A stretch of 64,000 bases of DNA from CBDCFV01 sp965203835. Lineage in GTDB: Bacteria > Chloroflexota > Dehalococcoidia > Lucifugimonadales > UBA3495. The first letter of the stretch is position 1. Each line of letters begins with the position of its first letter. Below are positions 8,733 through 17,530 of the stretch, piece by piece. Both the position numbers and the translations under genes were made by a program. The DNA lies in assembly GCA_965203835.1 (NCBI GenBank), contig OZ241919.1:558001-622000 (forward strand), written 5' to 3'. The notes beneath the pieces are model-generated. The model made no database searches and was not told the DNA's origin. It saw only the letters and a program-made list of their open reading frames with translations.

Positions 8733-10307
8733 ATGAAGTACGACGTTATTATCGTTGGCGGAGGCGCAGCCGGATCGGTCATGGCCGGCCGGCTGTCCGA
8801 AGACCCCAACCGGTCTGTCCTGGTGCTGGAGGCCGGCAAGGATTATCCCGATTTCGATCACATACCCGACGAGGTGAAATACGGACACACACGTTATGCC
8901 GAATCTCCCGATTCGGAGCACAACTGGGCCCTCAGAGGGAAGGCTACCGAGGAACAGGGCGAGATTCACGTGGCCCAAGGCAAGGTCATCGGCGGGGGGT
9001 CTTCCATCAACGGCCAAGCCATGCAGCGCGGGCTGCCCGAGGACTATGACGCTTGGGCGAGCCTCGGCAACGACGAGTGGTCCTATGCCAATGTGCTGCC
9101 GTTCTTCCGCAAGATGGAAAACGACCTCGACATACAGGACGACTTTCACGGCACCGAGGGGCCGATGCCCATCCGGCGGCGCCAGTATAACCCAGCCCCT
9201 CCCATCCAGAAGGCCTTCCTGGAAGCGTGCCTCAACGAAGGGTTCGGCGCGGTTGAAGACACCAATGGCGTGAACCCCACTGGCGTTGGCGTATCTCCCA
9301 CCAACAACCTGGGAGGCGTTAGAGTCAGCACGGCCATCGCCTACCTCAGCCAGGTACGCCACCGCCTCAACCTGACGGTAAGAGGGCAGGTGCACGTTCG
9401 CCGTATACTGTTCGACGGTAACAAGGCCGTCGGAGTCGAGGCTGAAAGCGGAGGCGAGATATTTACCGTCGAAGCTGAAAAGGTCGTCCTGAGCTCCGGC
9501 GCTCTCCGGTCACCGCAACTCCTGATGCTGTCGGGCGTCGGCCCCAAGGACCATCTTGAAGAAATGGGGATTCCTGTTATCAACGACTTGCCCGGCGTCG
9601 GGCAGAGCCTGTGGAACCACCTGAGCGTCCACATCAATTTCAAGGTGAAGGACGGAGTGGAAGTCCCGGTTGACCTGGATGCTCCCCACTACCGGTTGAT
9701 CTTTACGGCCTCTGACTCCGAGTTGCCAAACGACTTGGTGCTGTCGACCGTGAACGTCGTCGATGAACGAGAAGAGCGGGTGGGCGGCTTCAGGACCCAA
9801 TACCGGACCGGAGATGTCCCTCCCGAACGCGCTGGCCGCATCTCCTGTACCCTTGGGATACCGAGAGGGTCGGGATATGTCAGGCTGTCGTCATCCGACC
9901 CCGCTGTTCAACCCGAGTTCAACTACCGTTACCTCCAGCACCCCGAGGACCTTCGCCGGGTGCGTGAGGGCATTCGGTTCGGCGCCAGGCTACTGGAATC
10001 CGAGGCGTACCGCGACGTGGTCGACCACCGGATTACCCCGACCGACGAAATCCTGGCCGACGACGACGCGCTGAATCTCTATATGCGCCAGACCGTGGGG
10101 ACGGCCCGCCACGTATCGGGCACTTGCCGGATGGGGCCGGATTCAGACTCCATGACTGTCGTGGACCAGTACTGCCGCGTGAAGGGAATGCAGGGCCTGT
10201 GGGTGGCAGACGCTTCGATCGTGCCTCAGTTGCTGGGCGGCGGCGGCATGCACACCACCGTCATCATGATCGGGGAGCGTGTCGTTGACTGGATAGCGGC
10301 GGGTTAA
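8733..10307 (+). CDS. GMC-family FAD-dependent oxidoreductase (first copy)
   Basis: A 524-residue flavoprotein of the glucose-methanol-choline family that should oxidise an alcohol substrate. The N-terminus has the FAD-binding VIIVGGGAAGSVMAGRLSED and the LVLEAG strand. QGKVIGGGSSINGQ near 83-96 is the second family signature, and SSGALRSPQLLMLSGVGP near 253-270 is the PS00624-type signature. The active-site His is in ARHVSGTCRMG (about residue 460). The partner position (about 507) is His in GGMHTTVIM, whereas the second copy in this window has Asn there; both pairings occur in the family. A GGGAGGG site precedes the ATG. Substrate unknown. Confidence 0.9.
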   Translation: MKYDVIIVGGGAAGSVMAGRLSEDPNRSVLVLEAGKDYPDFDHIPDEVKYGHTRYAESPDSEHNWALRGKATEEQGEIHVAQGKVIGGGSSINGQAMQRGLPEDYDAWASLGNDEWSYANVLPFFRKMENDLDIQDDFHGTEGPMPIRRRQYNPAPPIQKAFLEACLNEGFGAVEDTNGVNPTGVGVSPTNNLGGVRVSTAIAYLSQVRHRLNLTVRGQVHVRRILFDGNKAVGVEAESGGEIFTVEAEKVVLSSGALRSPQLLMLSGVGPKDHLEEMGIPVINDLPGVGQSLWNHLSVHINFKVKDGVEVPVDLDAPHYRLIFTASDSELPNDLVLSTVNVVDEREERVGGFRTQYRTGDVPPERAGRISCTLGIPRGSGYVRLSSSDPAVQPEFNYRYLQHPEDLRRVREGIRFGARLLESEAYRDVVDHRITPTDEILADDDALNLYMRQTVGTARHVSGTCRMGPDSDSMTVVDQYCRVKGMQGLWVADASIVPQLLGGGGMHTTVIMIGERVVDWIAAG

Positions 10308-10327
10308 CCCACCGCGCCGCAAAGTCC

Positions 10328-10350
10328 GGGCGGGGCCAGTGGCCCCGCCC
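10328..10350. terminator. Intrinsic terminator hairpin between convergent genes
   Basis: A perfect 10-bp stem, GGGCGGGGCC with its complement, around a 3-base AGT loop. It lies between the plus-strand GMC gene and the minus-strand LLM gene. The following TTCATATT is only a weak U tract, so termination may be partial. Confidence 0.75.
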
Positions 10351-10386
10351 TTCATATTCACGCCGGTCCGGTCTCTCGGAGTCAAG

Positions 10387-11451
10387 CTACCATGACTTCA
10401 CGACCGGCAGCACCTCTTCGGCAAAGAGCTTCAAGCTACGCTCGGCAACATCCAGCGGGATGCCCCCGAAGCGGAAGGCTACGTTCCACTCGAAATCGCC
10501 CAGCAGCTCTCGTCGCTCTTCCAACCCCCGCAGGATCTTGTCGGGCGTGCCCCAACTGGCCGCCTTCATAAAACCTTCGACCGCTCCTTCCAAGCCTGCC
10601 GAACGCGCGATCTCAGCCTTCTGCTGGTAGGCGTTGTAGCCCTTCACTTCGCTGAAGTGATCGCTGAGGAACTCGTAGTGATAGAAATTGCTCTCGACGA
10701 ACTTGCCCTGGTACTGCCGTGCCTCTTCCTCGCACTGCTCCAGGTCGGCGCCGCACACCACGAACTCGGTGAGCATCAGGGCGGGCGGCTCAGTGCCGTG
10801 AAATTCCCGGTGCAGGGCCCTGCCGCGCTCGATCCCCGGCATCCGCATTTCCCAAGGGCGGTCGGCGAACATGACAATGTGCGCGCCGAGCTTGGCCGCC
10901 GACAAAACGGACTCATCGCTGGCGGCAACGGCGTAGATGCGCCCGTCGAAAGAGTGCTGGGGACGGGGCCGGATTTCCACCCGCGGCTGCTTGTAGTAAG
11001 GCCCATCGCCCTCTATGAATCCCGTCCTCAGGGCCTCGACAATCATCGGCGCGGCCTCGTCGAAACGGTCCCGCGATTCGTCCATACTGATGCCGAAGGC
11101 TTCAAACTCCCGCCTCGCCAAGCCGCGTCCGAACCCCAAACGGAGCCGGCCGCCGCTCAGCATATCCAGAACAGCGGCGTTCTCGGCCACCCGCAGGGGG
11201 TTATGCCAAGGAAGGATCACCGCGGCGGTCCCAACGTCGATGTCGGGATGCTTGGCTGCGAGGTGGGTCATCAACTGGATGTTGTCCGGCACGAAGGAAT
11301 AATCGTTGAAATGGTGCTCTGCCGACCACAGGCTGTCGAACCCCGAGTCGGCGGCGATTTCTGCCAATCGCAGTTCCTCCTCCCACATCCGACCGTCCGA
11401 TCCCTCTTCCCAGCCGTAGCTGGAGAAGACCATCATCATTCCGACATCCAT
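10387..11451 (-). CDS. LLM-class flavin-dependent oxidoreductase (luciferase-like)
   Basis: A 354-residue TIM-barrel flavoprotein of the bacterial luciferase-like monooxygenase group. The sequence opens with GMMMVFSSYGWEEG, then shows FDSLWSAEHHF near 38-48, VGTAAVILPWHNPLRVAENAA near 77-97, and LSGGRLRLGFGRGLARREFEAFG near 100-122, which is the conserved Gly-rich loop and helix. The start ATG at 11449-11451 has GAAGGAG upstream. It could use FMN or F420; the sequence does not decide. It lies convergent to the first GMC gene and 53 bases downstream of the SDR gene on the same strand, suggesting a two-gene transcript. Confidence 0.88.
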   Translation of the reverse strand: MDVGMMMVFSSYGWEEGSDGRMWEEELRLAEIAADSGFDSLWSAEHHFNDYSFVPDNIQLMTHLAAKHPDIDVGTAAVILPWHNPLRVAENAAVLDMLSGGRLRLGFGRGLARREFEAFGISMDESRDRFDEAAPMIVEALRTGFIEGDGPYYKQPRVEIRPRPQHSFDGRIYAVAASDESVLSAAKLGAHIVMFADRPWEMRMPGIERGRALHREFHGTEPPALMLTEFVVCGADLEQCEEEARQYQGKFVESNFYHYEFLSDHFSEVKGYNAYQQKAEIARSAGLEGAVEGFMKAASWGTPDKILRGLEERRELLGDFEWNVAFRFGGIPLDVAERSLKLFAEEVLPVVKSW

Positions 11452-11504
11452 TCAAACACTCCTTCGGGTTTCATCTAGGCTACAGGGCTTCTCCGGGAAT
11501 ATCG

Positions 11505-12347
11505 TCAGAAGCTTGGCTTGGTGGGGAAAGGCGTCAACTGGAGTTCGTGGGTCCAGCAGGACTTGTCTTGCGTGTGAAGGTAATAGAAAGCCTCGGCGAT
11601 CTTGACGGGATTCATCAGCAAATCAGGGTTCTCCTGGGCCCGGTCCGTGGCCCGGGTGCCAGGGGAATCGATCATGCCGTCGATGACCACGTTGGCGACG
11701 TGAACGCCGTGCTCGGAATATTCCTCGGTCAACGCCTGCGCGAACCCGCGCATCAGCACCCTGGGATAGTACAGCGACTGTCCGGTGTACCGCTTCCTGC
11801 CCCGCAGTGAAAAATTGTTGTTGGAGATCAGGATAGTGCCCTCGCCTCTCTCACGCATGGCGGGCAGCACTTCCTTAGCCACCAGGAAGGGGCCGCTGCT
11901 GGCTATGTGCTGGGCCGTCTCGTACATTTCAAAGGGTATGTTTTCCATAAGCTCCATTTCCGGCGGAAGGTCGCGTCCTTCCAGGTAGCCCGCGTTGTAG
12001 ACCAGCACGTGCGGGTCTCCGGCCTCTTCCCGAATCCGGGCGAAAGCGTTCGAAATGGACTCGGGAGACGCCAAGTCCAGCTCAACGATCATTGCTTCGC
12101 CGCCGTCTTCCCGGATCGCCGCCTCCAGCGGAGCGGCGTTGGCGGCGTTGCGGGTGGTCAGCACCGTGAAGAAGCCTTCCTGTGCAAACTTCAGGGATAT
12201 GGCTCCGCCCACGCCCCAGCGCACACCGACGGGCAGGTCACTGTCGTCAATATCCCTGCCGTGGACCAAGCGGGTGTTGCGGCCGTCTGCCTGCCACTTC
12301 GATGTCGCCCCGATTACGACGGCGACCGGTTTTCCTGTTGAGTTCAT
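11505..12347 (-). CDS. Atypical SDR-family protein
   Basis: A 280-residue Rossmann-fold protein of the short-chain dehydrogenase/reductase group. The nucleotide-binding Gly motif is split: VVIGATSKW near residue 10-18, then about 28 extra residues, then GVGGAISLKFAQEGF. It continues with the LDLAS strand and VYNAGYLEG, equivalent to the NNAG motif. The usual catalytic Tyr-x-x-x-Lys is not visible: after ILISNNNFS the segment is RYTGQSLYYPRVLMRGF, without a correctly placed Lys. It may therefore be catalytically altered or a non-enzymatic relative. The ATG has an AAAGGAA site. The extra segment is continuous in frame, so it is not an obvious frameshift. Confidence 0.7.
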   Translation of the reverse strand: MNSTGKPVAVVIGATSKWQADGRNTRLVHGRDIDDSDLPVGVRWGVGGAISLKFAQEGFFTVLTTRNAANAAPLEAAIREDGGEAMIVELDLASPESISNAFARIREEAGDPHVLVYNAGYLEGRDLPPEMELMENIPFEMYETAQHIASSGPFLVAKEVLPAMRERGEGTILISNNNFSLRGRKRYTGQSLYYPRVLMRGFAQALTEEYSEHGVHVANVVIDGMIDSPGTRATDRAQENPDLLMNPVKIAEAFYYLHTQDKSCWTHELQLTPFPTKPSF

Positions 12348-12565
12348 GTCTAATTCCTTTCGTAGAGATCGAGACAGGTTGCAACTTAAACCCGTCGCCC
12401 GTGGCGTGTCAACCTTGCCCTAACAGCCACTCCCACCTTCGCGTGAAGCCGGTTCTGATTCCGACCTGGAACCTGTTATGTTTGATACAATATCTCACCA
12501 TTGAAGGCGCTTTCCTCGGATGCACCAGGACGACTACCTGCGGGTGTAGTAATAGGTGGGTTAAT

Positions 12566-12600
12566 TCCCATCCCCGCCTTCGCCGGAATCCACCGTCCCG
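12566..12600. repeat. REP-like palindromic repeat, inverted copy
   Basis: Contains CCCCGCCTTCGCCGGAATCC, the reverse complement form of the repeat seen at 3612-3652. It lies intergenically ahead of the CMD gene. Confidence 0.6.
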
Positions 12601-12656
12601 TTGTGGCTGAATATGCCACCCGACCCGAAACGCTGATTGGTTGCGTCCATCAAGAT

Positions 12657-12675
12657 GCCGCCGTACACTGGCGGC
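12657..12675. promoter_or_regulatory. GC-rich hairpin upstream of the CMD gene
   Basis: GCCGCC and GGCGGC flank a 7-base loop, followed by GTTTG. It could be a terminator for upstream transcription or a leader structure; it ends about 37 bases before the CMD start codon. Confidence 0.4.
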
Positions 12676-12712
12676 GTTTGTAGTCCCGGCACATATACCG
12701 TGGAGGTAAGTC

Positions 12713-13498
12713 ATGAGTGAACTGGATAACCGCTACGAGCGCGGCCAGGAAACACGGAGGATGTTTGGCGGCGGACAGATTTCCGGCGGGTCTTCGCCGG
12801 GGGCGTGGGACATTGCGCCGGACTTGGAAAGGATAATCGGCGAGGCGCTGTTCGGCACCATTTGGAAGCGGCCGGCATTGACCCCGGTACAGCGTGAGAT
12901 GATCACGCTCTCGTGCCTCATAGTCTTGAACCGCGAGGTGCAGTTGAAGCGGCACCTGAGCAACGCTCTGAACGTAGGACTCACCCCTGAGCAGATCGTG
13001 GAGTTGATCATTCACGACACTTGGTACGGCGGGGCGCCGGCGGGCATCCAGGCGCTGACCCTGTGCAAGCAGGTCTTCGAGGAGCGTGGGATAGACTTTA
13101 CGCCGGCCCGCATCCACGATACCAACGAAGACCCCGACAGCCTGTTCCAGCGAGGCGACGAGTACCGGCGCAAGTACATGGGTATCACCTCTGCGGTGCG
13201 TCCCGCCCCTCCGACGGAAGCCGAGAGGGAACTCGGACGCACTACCGGGGAATACTACTGGGGAGCGACCTGGACCCGCCCCGGTCTCGATCTTCCCAGC
13301 CGTTGCCTCTGCACCATGACCTGCTTGGCGGCCTTGGGACGCGAGGGGCCCCTGCGGAGCCACATCCGCGGCGCACTGAACATCGGCTTCACCCAGGACC
13401 AGATTATCGAGGTGTTCGGCCACATGACCCTGTATGCCGGCATACCCTTCGCCCGGGGCGCCATGGACATCGCCAACGAAATTTTCACCAGCGCGTGA
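12713..13498 (+). CDS. Carboxymuconolactone decarboxylase (CMD) family protein, two-domain
   Basis: A 261-residue protein with two tandem CMD-like helical domains. The first has REMITLSCLIVLNREVQLKRHLSNALNVGLT near 63-93. The second repeats the pattern with RCLCTMTCLAALGREGPLRSHIRGALNIGFT near 198-228. The AhpD-like CxxC pair is not present: the first domain has a lone Cys (SCLIV), and in the second RCLCTMTCLAALG has C-x-C and C-x3-C spacing but no CxxC at the redox position. Function is therefore open: decarboxylase, peroxide-related or another role. A GTGGAGGT ribosome-binding site precedes the ATG. Confidence 0.8.
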   Translation: MSELDNRYERGQETRRMFGGGQISGGSSPGAWDIAPDLERIIGEALFGTIWKRPALTPVQREMITLSCLIVLNREVQLKRHLSNALNVGLTPEQIVELIIHDTWYGGAPAGIQALTLCKQVFEERGIDFTPARIHDTNEDPDSLFQRGDEYRRKYMGITSAVRPAPPTEAERELGRTTGEYYWGATWTRPGLDLPSRCLCTMTCLAALGREGPLRSHIRGALNIGFTQDQIIEVFGHMTLYAGIPFARGAMDIANEIFTSA

Positions 13499-13612
13499 AG
13501 ATGCTGCTGCGTAGATGGAGCTTGCAAGTGTGCGGCAATCTCATATCTCGTTAATGGACTGGCATGAATGGCGGCATACGCCTACCAAACGATAACCGAT
13601 GGAGACAGAGTA

Positions 13613-16000
13613 ATGATGAGAAAGCGCCAAATTTTTGTTCCCGCCCTCGCGATAGCTGTTGTCGGCGTCCTTGTGGTCGCCGGCGGATGGTTTGCGCTGG
13701 GCAGCATTGTGAACGCGCAAACGGGCTTGGCCGCCCCGGCCAACGTGAGTGCGGCTAACGGACCTGATCGCGGCCAAGCGGTGGTGTCATGGGACGCGGC
13801 GACCGATGCCACCGGCTACAGCGTGCGCTGGGCGGACCTGGACGCGGCGTGGGCAGCCTATAATGCCGGCGGGGATTGGGTGGAGTTGGTCCAGTCTCTT
13901 GACGTCGCTGCGTCCGGTACCGGTAGGCAGACCTTGACGATCGACAACCTCAATACCGGCATCTTTTACTCCTTTGCCGTGCGCAGCCGAGGTGGAGGCT
14001 CGACCTCTGGCTGGTCCGGTTGGCAGACGTTGAGATTGTCGGGTGCAGCGGCGCCGGTCGAAGTGGACAACGATGTCGAGATCCTCGCCGCCGCGCTGGC
14101 CATATCCCGCCACGCCAGCGCGTTGGTCGCCGCGCCTCTACCAACAAGTGAAGCAGACTTCCCCCAATACCGGGCCACGGTAGCCGGCAACATGCGCGCA
14201 CTGGAACAACAACTCGGTACCTTGTCCGGCAAGGGCCATGAAGCGCGGGTCGGCGAGATCAGAGTCCTGGTGAATAGGTTGCAAGCAAACACGACCTTGA
14301 TTCTGAGGGACAGGCCCGAGTTGCTCCGCGCCGTGGCGGCAGAGATAACAAGCCGGGAGACCTTGACGCAAACCAACAGGAACGTATTGACTCCGGCTGC
14401 CGGCGCCAGCTTAGACGATCAGTTCTACCACCTGATGACGAACGTCGGCGATGGTACGACAGGCTCGGGGAATCTCTCTGAAGCGGACATTCTGCGCTAC
14501 GGCCATATCAGCAGCCTGTCGTCCAATGTAGCATTGGGTCATACCTTCCTGCTGGTGGCCAGCCTCATGCAGGACCCAACATTCGTGACCCGCTTACAGG
14601 AGAGTTACGACTCGGTCAATGGTCGCATCGTCCGAGACATTGAGTACCTGTCGATGCACGGCGGTCCCAACCTGGGAAGTCAGGTAGTGCCCCTCGCCCG
14701 GCGGGTCGTGGCCGCCGGCAGCGGAGACAACAATTACTTCGATCGCTTGGTGGACCGGCTCGAGTTGGTGGTACAGGAAAACGACCGTATCGCCACAAAC
14801 GAGAAGATATTGGACCAACTGCTGAACGAAATCGATCGGTTGGCTGCCGCCGTACAGGGGATGCCGGACCCGGGACCGTTGCCGGCGGAAGTTCCGGTGA
14901 GCCAGGGATTCACCGCCACTGAAGTAAAGTTCGGTCAGTCGGCCGCTTTGACCGGACCTTCTGCGGCTCTCGGCCAGGGAATGAAGACGGGTATTGATGC
15001 GGCATTCAAAGAGGCGAATGCTGCGGGCGGAGTCCACGGACGAATGCTGAAGCTAGAAACGCTGGACGATCGCTACGAAACTGACCCGGCGTTTGCCAAT
15101 ACCCGCAAGTTGATCGAAGAGGAGCAGGTATTCGGGCTGATTGGCGCGGTCGGCACCCCCACCTCCCGGGCGGCGTTGCCGCTGGCCGAGGAGGCGGAAG
15201 TGCCCTTCATCGCTCCGTTCACCGGAGCCCAACTCCTGCGCGATGACGATCTGACCCAGGTCCTCAACTTCCGTGCCTCGTATCATCAGGAAACCGAGAG
15301 CATGGTGAACCTCCTCAGCCAGGCTGGAAAAACCAGGGTGGCGGTGCTGTATCAAAATGACTCGTACGGCAACGACGGGCTCGAAGGCGTACGGGCGGCG
15401 GTTGGCAGTCGCGCCAACATGGAACTTGTCGCATCCTGGTACTACCGGCGCAACACGGATGCGGTGAACTCCGCGGCGTTCCGGATCGCGGAAGCAAATC
15501 CGGACGCGGTGATTATTATCGGCGGCTACCAGCCGACGGCCCGAATCATCGAGAAGCTGCGCATGAAGCTGGAGCCGGACCCAACGTTCCTGGCGGTGTC
15601 CTTCGTGGGCAGCAACGCGTTGGCGCAAGAACTGGGTTCGGCCGGTGAGGGTGTTTACGTGACCCAAGTGGTGCCGCTGCCTACCGATACCGGCAACACT
15701 ATCGCCGCCAATTACCGCAGCGCATTGACCACATACTATCCCCAGGAGACCCCCGGGTTCCTCTCCCTGGAGGGTTACATTGCGGGACGGCTGGCTATCG
15801 CTCGCCTGCAAGCTTGCGGAATCGACCTGAGCCGGGAGTGCTTCTTGAATGTCTTGAGCAGTTCCACAACTGTGCCGATAGACAACCTCACGCTCCAGTA
15901 CGGTCCTGGAGACAACCAGGGGTCTGATGCGGTCCATCTGACCGTGATCGGCTCCAACGGTCAATTGCAGTCGGCCACAAGCATCGCCGACACGCCATAA
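13613..16000 (+). CDS. ABC transporter periplasmic-binding protein (branched-chain amino acid type) with N-terminal FN3 domain
   Basis: About 795 residues. A signal or anchor segment lies near residues 8-30 (VPALAIAVVGVLVVAGGWFALG). It is followed by a fibronectin type III-like domain (about 37-140, with AVVSWDAATDATGYSVRWAD), an alpha-rich middle region (about 145-430), and a C-terminal leucine/isoleucine/valine-binding-protein domain beginning VKFGQSAALTGPSAALG. The binding domain includes GLIGAVGTPTSRAALPLAEE and VLYQNDSYGNDG. The ATG at 13613 has GGAG upstream and is preferred over 13568. No permease or ATPase genes adjoin it, so it may act as a receptor or partner with a remote transporter. 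The ligand is unknown. Confidence 0.8.
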   Translation: MMRKRQIFVPALAIAVVGVLVVAGGWFALGSIVNAQTGLAAPANVSAANGPDRGQAVVSWDAATDATGYSVRWADLDAAWAAYNAGGDWVELVQSLDVAASGTGRQTLTIDNLNTGIFYSFAVRSRGGGSTSGWSGWQTLRLSGAAAPVEVDNDVEILAAALAISRHASALVAAPLPTSEADFPQYRATVAGNMRALEQQLGTLSGKGHEARVGEIRVLVNRLQANTTLILRDRPELLRAVAAEITSRETLTQTNRNVLTPAAGASLDDQFYHLMTNVGDGTTGSGNLSEADILRYGHISSLSSNVALGHTFLLVASLMQDPTFVTRLQESYDSVNGRIVRDIEYLSMHGGPNLGSQVVPLARRVVAAGSGDNNYFDRLVDRLELVVQENDRIATNEKILDQLLNEIDRLAAAVQGMPDPGPLPAEVPVSQGFTATEVKFGQSAALTGPSAALGQGMKTGIDAAFKEANAAGGVHGRMLKLETLDDRYETDPAFANTRKLIEEEQVFGLIGAVGTPTSRAALPLAEEAEVPFIAPFTGAQLLRDDDLTQVLNFRASYHQETESMVNLLSQAGKTRVAVLYQNDSYGNDGLEGVRAAVGSRANMELVASWYYRRNTDAVNSAAFRIAEANPDAVIIIGGYQPTARIIEKLRMKLEPDPTFLAVSFVGSNALAQELGSAGEGVYVTQVVPLPTDTGNTIAANYRSALTTYYPQETPGFLSLEGYIAGRLAIARLQACGIDLSRECFLNVLSSSTTVPIDNLTLQYGPGDNQGSDAVHLTVIGSNGQLQSATSIADTP

Positions 16001-16123
16001 TGGGCCCAAGTGATGTTGCCGTGCTGAACGGCTGAACGCTGCATAGTCTTGGCTGATCCAACATGAGTCATCCCGGAATGTAGGAATAATGAGGTCTCCC
16101 CAGTCAGCCGCATGGAGGGCGTC

Positions 16124-17497
16124 ATGAGTGTCTTGATCAAGAACGGGCACATCTTCACCGCAGTGGACAACTACGTGGCCGACATACTGGTGGACGACGG
16201 CAAAATCCGCACCATAGGCATCGACCTGTCGGCGGACGATGCCAAGACCATAGACGCAACCGGCAAGTACGTTATTCCCGGAGGCATCGACCCCCATACC
16301 CATCTGGACTTTCCCTTCGGCGGCACCGTCTCGTCCGACGACTTCAATACCGGCACTGTCGCCGCGGCCGTGGGCGGCACCACCAGCATAGTTGACTTCG
16401 TGGTGCAGCAGCGGGGCCAAGCCTTGACGGAAGCATTGGAGATATGGCACCAGAAAGCCGGAGGCCAAGCTGCGATCGACTATGGCTTCCACATGATCAT
16501 CCAGGACCTGCCCGACTCCCGCTTGCCGGAGATGGACGAGATGGTCCGGCAGGGCGTCACCAGCTTCAAGATGTTCATGGCCTACCGCGGCGCCGTGATG
16601 GTGGACGACGACACCATCTTCAAAGCCATGGTACGGGCGGCGGACAACGGAGCGATGATCTGCCTGCACGCGGAGCACGGTCACATGATCGACGTCCTGG
16701 TGCAGGAGGCCCTGGCCAGGGGCGACACCGCGCCCAGGTTCCATGCCAGTACCCGCCCTCCGATAACCGAGGCCGAGGCCACTCACCGGGCAATCCGCAT
16801 GGCCGAGGTCGCCGGCGCGCCCATTTATTTCGTCCACCTGAGTTGCACCGAGGCGCTGCAAGAGGTGCAGGCGGCCCGCTCCCGGCGAAATTACGTCTAC
16901 GCCGAGACCTGCCCCCACTACCTGACCCTGGACAACAGCATGTACGATCAGGAAGGTTTCGAGGGAGCCAAGTACGTGCTGACGCCGCCCTTGCGCGACA
17001 AATGGCACCAGGAAGAATTGTGGAAAGGCCTGCGACGCAACGATCTTCAGGTGGTGTCCACCGACCACTGCGCTTTCCGGTTCAGCGACCAGAAGACCCT
17101 GGGTGTCAACGACTTTTCCAAGATTCCCAACGGCGGGCCGGGAATCGAAAACCGCTTGAGCCTCATATACACCAACGGCGTGGCTTCCGGCCTGATGGAC
17201 ATGAATCGGTTAGTGGAGGTTTTCTCGACGACCCCCGCCAAGCTGTTCGGCCTTTTCCCACGCAAGGGCACCATCGCCGTGGGAAGCGACGCCGACATAG
17301 TGGTGTTCGACCCGGACGCCGAGTCGGTAATCAGCGCCCAGACCCACCACATGAACATAGACTACAATCTCTACGAGGGCATGACCGTGAAAGGTGTGCC
17401 CGAGGCTGTAATCGCCAACGGGCGTGTGCTGGTGGAGGACGGAAAGTACACCGGCATTTCAGCCGGCGGCCGTTTCCTCAAACGCAGCCCGCAATAG
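16124..17497 (+). CDS. hydA: Dihydropyrimidinase (D-hydantoinase)
   Basis: Opens the ring of dihydrouracil or dihydrothymine to N-carbamoyl-beta-amino acids, or hydantoins to carbamoyl amino acids. About 457 residues. Metal ligands of the cyclic amidohydrolase family are visible: GGIDPHTHLD near 56-65, the carboxylated-Lys site SFKMFMAYRG near 148-157, HAEHGHMID near 182-190, HLSC near 238-241, and STDHC near 312-316. The ATG at 16124 is favoured because GGAGGG lies just before it; the ATG at 16112 is less well placed. It is followed by an LLM flavoprotein and a beta-ureidopropionase-like amidase, which together support a pyrimidine or hydantoin degradation operon. Confidence 0.92.
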   Translation: MSVLIKNGHIFTAVDNYVADILVDDGKIRTIGIDLSADDAKTIDATGKYVIPGGIDPHTHLDFPFGGTVSSDDFNTGTVAAAVGGTTSIVDFVVQQRGQALTEALEIWHQKAGGQAAIDYGFHMIIQDLPDSRLPEMDEMVRQGVTSFKMFMAYRGAVMVDDDTIFKAMVRAADNGAMICLHAEHGHMIDVLVQEALARGDTAPRFHASTRPPITEAEATHRAIRMAEVAGAPIYFVHLSCTEALQEVQAARSRRNYVYAETCPHYLTLDNSMYDQEGFEGAKYVLTPPLRDKWHQEELWKGLRRNDLQVVSTDHCAFRFSDQKTLGVNDFSKIPNGGPGIENRLSLIYTNGVASGLMDMNRLVEVFSTTPAKLFGLFPRKGTIAVGSDADIVVFDPDAESVISAQTHHMNIDYNLYEGMTVKGVPEAVIANGRVLVEDGKYTGISAGGRFLKRSPQ

Positions 17498-17530
17498 GCA
17501 GGAGACACCACAGCATTCAAAGGAGCAGAC

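Larger units (their letters stand above)
12348..12712. other. 365-base divergent intergenic region
   Basis: Lies between the divergent SDR and CMD genes, so it should hold promoters in both directions. It contains an inverted copy of the REP-like repeat (12566-12600) and a GC hairpin just before the CMD gene (12657-12675). I see no credible coding sequence. Confidence 0.6.

Noticed and set aside
8010..9395. A 461-codon minus-strand frame
   Set aside because: Antisense to the YceI fusion and the GMC gene.
15053..17068. A 671-codon open frame on the minus strand
   Set aside because: Antisense to the solute-binding protein and dihydropyrimidinase, which have clear motifs. No family resemblance.
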